DNA of 24,539 nucleotides, taken from Butyrivibrio sp. GTDB lineage: Bacteria; Bacillota_A; Clostridia; Lachnospirales; Lachnospiraceae. The position numbers and the translations under genes were made by a program. Positions within the stretch are counted from its first letter, which is position 1. Each line of letters begins with the position of its first letter. Shown in pieces: positions 21,091-24,539 of this stretch. Location of the stretch: contig NZ_JAILQF010000333.1 of assembly GCF_024699075.1 (NCBI RefSeq), positions 1 through 24,539 of the forward strand. The letters are read 5' to 3'. The notes below the pieces were generated by a model. It saw only the letters and a program-made list of their open reading frames with translations, had not been told where the DNA came from and made no database searches.

Positions 21091-22221
21091 ATGAAAATTG
21101 TAGTTGCAATTGATTCATTTAAAGGAAGCCTGACTTCAATGGAAGCCGGGGAAGCAGCAAAGGCAGGTATACTAAAAGCAGGAAATCATAAAGTTACAGT
21201 AATGCCTTTGGCTGATGGAGGTGAAGGTACAACGCAGGCACTTATATCCGGACTTGGCGGACAATTCGTGGATATAGAAGTCACAGGACCTTTAGGATCA
21301 AAAGTTACTGCTAGATATGGAATACTATCTGATAATAAAACTGCAGTTATCGAAATGGCAGAGGCAGCAGGTATTACTCTTGTTGACAGAGATAAACTTG
21401 ATCCATGGAAAGCAACAAGTTATGGACTTGGCGAGATGATAAAAGATGCCATGGAAAGAGGATGCAGGGAGTTCATTATAGGAATCGGCGGAAGTGCAAC
21501 CACAGAAGTTGGTTTTGGTATGCTTCAGGCGCTTGGATATAAATTTTATGATTCTTGTGGACAACTTCTTTCCTTGGAATTTGAAAATCTTGATAAAGTT
21601 GACAAGATAGATTTAAGCAGCGTTGATGAAAGACTGGAACTTTGTCATTTTAATATTGCTTGCGATGTCAAAAATCCTTTATATGGTACAAATGGCGCAT
21701 TATATGTATTCGGACCGCAAAAGGGAGTAAAGGAAGAAGAAAAAGCTGTCATGGATAAAATAGTTAGAAACTTTGCCATGACAGTTGATGAAAAATTCGG
21801 AGTTCATAATGATGATGTTCCAGGAACTGGAGCTGCAGGTGGATTGGGCTTTGCTTTTAAAACTTTTTTCAAAAATGTATCTTTAAAACCTGGCATAGAA
21901 ATCGTCTTGGATGCCATATCTTTAGAAAAACTGCTGGTTGATGCAGATGTTGTTGTTACAGGAGAGGGACGTCTTGATGGGCAGACTGCCATGGGGAAGG
22001 TCCCTGTAGGTGTTGCAAGACTTGCAAAGAAACATGGTTGCAAGGTGATCGCTGTAGCAGGTTCAGTTACGGATGATGCTGTAAATTGTAATGACGAAGG
22101 AATTGATGCCTTTTTTTCAATCATAAGATCTGCATCCAGTCTTGAAGAAGCAATGGATAAGACTAATGCAGTGAAAAATATGCAGGCAACCGTTGAGCAA
22201 ATATTCAGGTTGCTAATGTAA
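21091..22221 (+). CDS. garK: Glycerate kinase (GarK/GlxK family)
   Basis: A 376-residue glycerate kinase with 'VAIDSFKGSLTSMEAGEA', 'MPLADGGEGTTQALI', 'IGIGGSATTEVGFGMLQALG', 'GTGAAGGLGFAF', and 'VVTGEGRLDGQTAMGKVPVGVA'. It phosphorylates D-glycerate, in this family usually to 2-phosphoglycerate, feeding lower glycolysis. The ATG has AGGAG 7 bases upstream and lies 8 bases after the oxidoreductase stop. It completes the glucarate pathway. It is the last gene of the operon, with only 23 bases to the convergent AraC-type gene and no clear terminator between them. Confidence 0.96.
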   Translation: MKIVVAIDSFKGSLTSMEAGEAAKAGILKAGNHKVTVMPLADGGEGTTQALISGLGGQFVDIEVTGPLGSKVTARYGILSDNKTAVIEMAEAAGITLVDRDKLDPWKATSYGLGEMIKDAMERGCREFIIGIGGSATTEVGFGMLQALGYKFYDSCGQLLSLEFENLDKVDKIDLSSVDERLELCHFNIACDVKNPLYGTNGALYVFGPQKGVKEEEKAVMDKIVRNFAMTVDEKFGVHNDDVPGTGAAGGLGFAFKTFFKNVSLKPGIEIVLDAISLEKLLVDADVVVTGEGRLDGQTAMGKVPVGVARLAKKHGCKVIAVAGSVTDDAVNCNDEGIDAFFSIIRSASSLEEAMDKTNAVKNMQATVEQIFRLLM

Positions 22222-22244
22222 AAAATGATATAAGAATATGAATA

Positions 22245-23015
22245 TCAAAACTCCGGCAACATGGCTTCCGTACTAAATCCGGAAGATGAGTTTCTATACT
22301 CTGTCGGAGTTTTTCCTATGTACTGACGGAAGAGCTTGCCAAAGTGACTTGAGGATGCAAAGGAGAGTTCATGTGAGATCTCAGCAACGCTCATTGAACT
22401 TTCCAGTAAATAGAAGCAGGCAAGCTTCATTTTTCTATGCATGATATATTTATAGACTGTACAATTTATCTCGTTTTTAAAAAGTATATTTAGTCTGCTT
22501 ACAGAAACTTCTGCATGTTCTGCAACTTCATCTTCTGTTAAAGGTCTTGTGATATTTTCGTTTATATAGCGGCTTGCTTTTCTTACGATCGCAGTTGTTC
22601 CTATGGCATTGTTGGTAAGAACAAGGTCGCATACTTCTGTTATAAGATTTGTGGTGACTTTATAGAAGTCCTTGATCGAATCTGCATCCAGATATCCATG
22701 AGTGTATTTGCTGAAGATCAGAAAGAGTCTGTTTACGGGTAAAAGGAGTAAGAAGCCCTGGTGGATTATCAGAGATAAAAGCATCTGACCTTGCATTTTT
22801 CTGTCTCCAAGAAGTGTACCTGTAAATGTAGCTGTTGTTCTCTTTTCATAATGGGGAACCCAGTCTTCAAGCACTGATAAAGCAGCTTCTGCGTTCCCTG
22901 CTGATATGGCATTAAGAATCACTTGTTGATTTTGTAAAATATTGGCGTACATATCAGTGTATTCATCAGCATTTGAAGCTGTTTCAGAGAAAAAGAAATG
23001 ATTATCATTGTTCAT
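22245..23015 (-). CDS. AraC-family transcriptional regulator
   Basis: A 256-residue protein. The C-terminal third (about residues 145-242) is an AraC/XylS double helix-turn-helix: 'ASRYINENITRPLTEDEVAEHAEVSVSRLNILFKNEI' and 'SVAEISHELSFASSSHFGKLFRQYIGKTPTEYR'. The N-terminal part is helical with no cupin motif visible ('LNAISAGNAEAALSVLEDWVPHY'), so its signal is unknown. The ATG at 23015 has a GGGGGA site about 11 bases upstream. It is convergent with the glucarate operon, so control of that operon is possible but not indicated by position. Confidence 0.9.
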   Translation of the reverse strand: MNNDNHFFFSETASNADEYTDMYANILQNQQVILNAISAGNAEAALSVLEDWVPHYEKRTTATFTGTLLGDRKMQGQMLLSLIIHQGFLLLLPVNRLFLIFSKYTHGYLDADSIKDFYKVTTNLITEVCDLVLTNNAIGTTAIVRKASRYINENITRPLTEDEVAEHAEVSVSRLNILFKNEINCTVYKYIMHRKMKLACFYLLESSMSVAEISHELSFASSSHFGKLFRQYIGKTPTEYRNSSSGFSTEAMLPEF

Positions 23016-23322
23016 AATTACTAAAATCCCCCGATAAATTTCTAAAATCTATACAAAAAGCACAAAACAAACAAAATGTGATATTAGATATAAAAATATT
23101 ATATCAGCCTCTATTTATAGTCAATATAATTAACTCATTCTTGCAGGAATAGTAACTAACCCTGAATTATTCATGACAACTTAATTTCCTGAAATCTGAT
23201 CCATAATCCGATTTTTTGAAATGGATGCCCAAAACAGGCGGGATTTAGTCCTAAAAAAGGGTAGACTATCCCTATGTATCAGAAATACAGATTTTTAAGT
23301 TATCAAGGTACATTATTAGTTG
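23016..23322. other. Gap between the AraC gene and the transposase
   Basis: This AT-rich region holds no gene. The right part (about 23215-23322) may include the 3' end of the insertion sequence, but the opposite end is outside the window, so the terminal inverted repeat and the target duplication cannot be defined. AGGGTAGACTATCCCT at 23260 is a weak dyad. The left part should contain the AraC gene promoter. Confidence 0.4.
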
Positions 23323-24539
23323 CTATTCCAGCTGTGGCTGTAGGCTGCTTATGTTTGTTAGAGTTTCATGAAACTCAGATATATAAGGGCAACTGCTACA
23401 CAGCTTGAAATAAATATATCTACCTGATCTGATTACCTTAACGGCAATCTTGATCAGTTTCAAACGGATTGTATCTGCACATTGCTTCCTCATGGAAGCA
23501 CACAGAGCCAGCCGTTTAAACCAATTGAATATGTTGTAAGAAAGCGCATGGATTTGAAGACGGTTTGCATTGACGAGTTTTGAGTGGCTGCTGACAGCCC
23601 CAAAATCAAATCCGTTTTTGCTCTCTTTAATGAAGTTCTCCATGTTGCCTCGGCCGCAGTAGAACTTGATTATCGACTGTATATCTGCAGTCATGTTTGT
23701 AACAACAAAAGTATACATGTGAGTTATCTGGTTGTAGGGCTTCTCGATTTTAAAAACAACCCTTCTTGGTTTAGTCCAAGTTCCGGCCTGATAATAAAAC
23801 TCACCATATACAACAGCATAATCAACTGCATTATTTTTGGTTATTTTGAAGAGCAAATCATCTTCGGCTTTAGCAAGAGATGTCAGTGTAGAGTTCATCT
23901 TCAGTCGGATTGCATAGGAGACTTTGTAATTGTCTTCCTCACACAATTCGCATAATTCAGGAGTGGCAAAGCCGCTGTCCCCGCGAAGAGAAAGCTCAGG
24001 TGCAAACTCCATTGATGAAAGCTCCTCAAGAACCGACCTTAAGAAATCTGCAACACCTTTGCTTGAGTAAGTAGCACCATCACGGAGCTGAATCTTCAAA
24101 AGATCTCCGGTCAGACCGTCATAGCAGACAAGAGGATGATAACCATGCTTCTGGTAGTGATAGTTGAAATCCTCACCTTCCTGCTTGCCGTATGTGTCAA
24201 GCAGTGTTGAGTCCAGATCAAGAAGGATAAATTCAGGGCGTTTGATTGTATAGACAATCTTACGCATTGCCTTCATAAGAGCATCAAACTGTCTCAGGGT
24301 GTCATTATCCATGCGGTTATAAAAGCGAGATAGCGTCGGCTGTGAAGCCAGTGCTTCCTTTGCAAGGACCGCAGTAAGGATCGGATCATTGGTAAGTTCA
24401 TCTGCACAGTCATCTTCATAGTATGCTGCGAAGATCTGGTAGATGACCTGCAGAAGATTTTCATCGTCCTTGTGAGTCATCAGGTTTGAAGAACCATTGG
24501 TGTGAAATATACTGCCTATCAGCTTATCAAAGTGCAGTT
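23323..24539 (-). CDS. IS1380-type transposase (N-terminus beyond window)
   Basis: The frame is open to the right edge: 19 codons (LHFDKLIGSIFHTNGSSNL) precede the Met at 24480, and they fit the family, so the true start lies outside the window. The DDE residues are visible: 'LLDLDSTLLDTYGKQEG', 'LSLRGDSGFATPEL' and 'GNMENFIKESKNGFDF'. 'DFNYHYQKHGYHPLVCYDGLTGDLLKIQLRDG' is characteristic of IS1380-group transposases. The C-terminus 'YISEFHETLTNISSLQPQLE' looks complete, and there is no frameshift in the visible part, so the element may be active. Confidence 0.92.
   Translation of the reverse strand, partial: LHFDKLIGSIFHTNGSSNLMTHKDDENLLQVIYQIFAAYYEDDCADELTNDPILTAVLAKEALASQPTLSRFYNRMDNDTLRQFDALMKAMRKIVYTIKRPEFILLDLDSTLLDTYGKQEGEDFNYHYQKHGYHPLVCYDGLTGDLLKIQLRDGATYSSKGVADFLRSVLEELSSMEFAPELSLRGDSGFATPELCELCEEDNYKVSYAIRLKMNSTLTSLAKAEDDLLFKITKNNAVDYAVVYGEFYYQAGTWTKPRRVVFKIEKPYNQITHMYTFVVTNMTADIQSIIKFYCGRGNMENFIKESKNGFDFGAVSSHSKLVNANRLQIHALSYNIFNWFKRLALCASMRKQCADTIRLKLIKIAVKVIRSGRYIYFKLCSSCPYISEFHETLTNISSLQPQLE
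23323..24539 (-). mobile_element. Insertion sequence of the IS1380 group, partial
   Basis: Defined only by the transposase. The downstream end lies somewhere in 23215-23322, and the other end is beyond the window. It inserts next to the glucarate/AraC region and marks that flank as prone to rearrangement. Confidence 0.75.

Overview
The window looks like a chromosome segment from a low-GC, anaerobic, Gram-positive gut or rumen bacterium, most likely a Butyrivibrio- or Pseudobutyrivibrio-like Lachnospiraceae. The evidence is AT-rich DNA with GGAGG-type ribosome binding sites, a clostridial hybrid-cluster-protein locus, small DUF6171 and DUF6465 proteins typical of Lachnospiraceae, a secreted beta-helix protein with an MPSGE-type repeat, and plant-sugar catabolism. 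The genus is an inference from family content and was not tested by a search.

Layout. (1) 1-3435: a nitrosative/redox-stress locus. A Crp/Fnr-type regulator (cut by the left edge) is divergent from a DUF1858 CxxC protein, a conserved hypothetical, Hcp with all hybrid-cluster ligands intact, and a DUF488 protein. A perfect 16-bp palindrome lies between the regulator and the operon. (2) 3436-4077: a gene-free stretch with a 242-bp foldback repeat and then a run of three hairpins around a 16-codon Cys-rich mini-ORF. (3) 4078-5807: intracellular GH51 arabinofuranosidase, translationally coupled to a small zinc-ribbon-like protein. (4) 5957-7925: PTS EIIA and an EIICB that looks more like the N-acetylglucosamine type than the glucose type, followed by a strong terminator. 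(5) 8210-9967: secreted beta-helix, carbohydrate-binding-like protein with eight 15-bp coding repeats, then a 98-bp foldback related to the first. (6) 10217-11549, minus strand: two tiny membrane proteins and a membrane-anchored PstS-like binding protein. (7) 11731-12759: DUF6465 protein plus an orphan ParA ATPase. (8) 12819-22221: a D-glucarate/galactarate catabolic island, with a PrpR-N/PAS/degenerate-AAA/Fis regulator, three tandem terminator hairpins, a palindrome-rich leader, and a six-gene operon (garR, GntP permease, gudD, DHDPS-family lyase, GltD-like FAD/Fe-S oxidoreductase, garK). (9) 22245-23015: a convergent AraC-type regulator. (10) 23323-24539: an IS1380-type transposase cut by the right edge.

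How the genes work together. The glucarate operon reads as a pathway: uptake (GntP family), dehydration to 5-keto-4-deoxyglucarate (GudD), aldol cleavage to pyruvate and tartronate semialdehyde (proposed for the DHDPS-family lyase, because no GarL is present), reduction to glycerate (GarR), and phosphorylation to a phosphoglycerate (GarK). The GltD-like protein has no obvious step and is the unexplained member. GH51, the PTS and the secreted beta-helix protein fit a plant-polymer or amino-sugar scavenging lifestyle.

The most unusual signals are the foldback repeat family, the structured RNA-like region at 3750-3870, and the pairing of a catalytically dead enhancer-binding-protein-like regulator with a sigma-54-like -24/-12 sequence upstream of garR.
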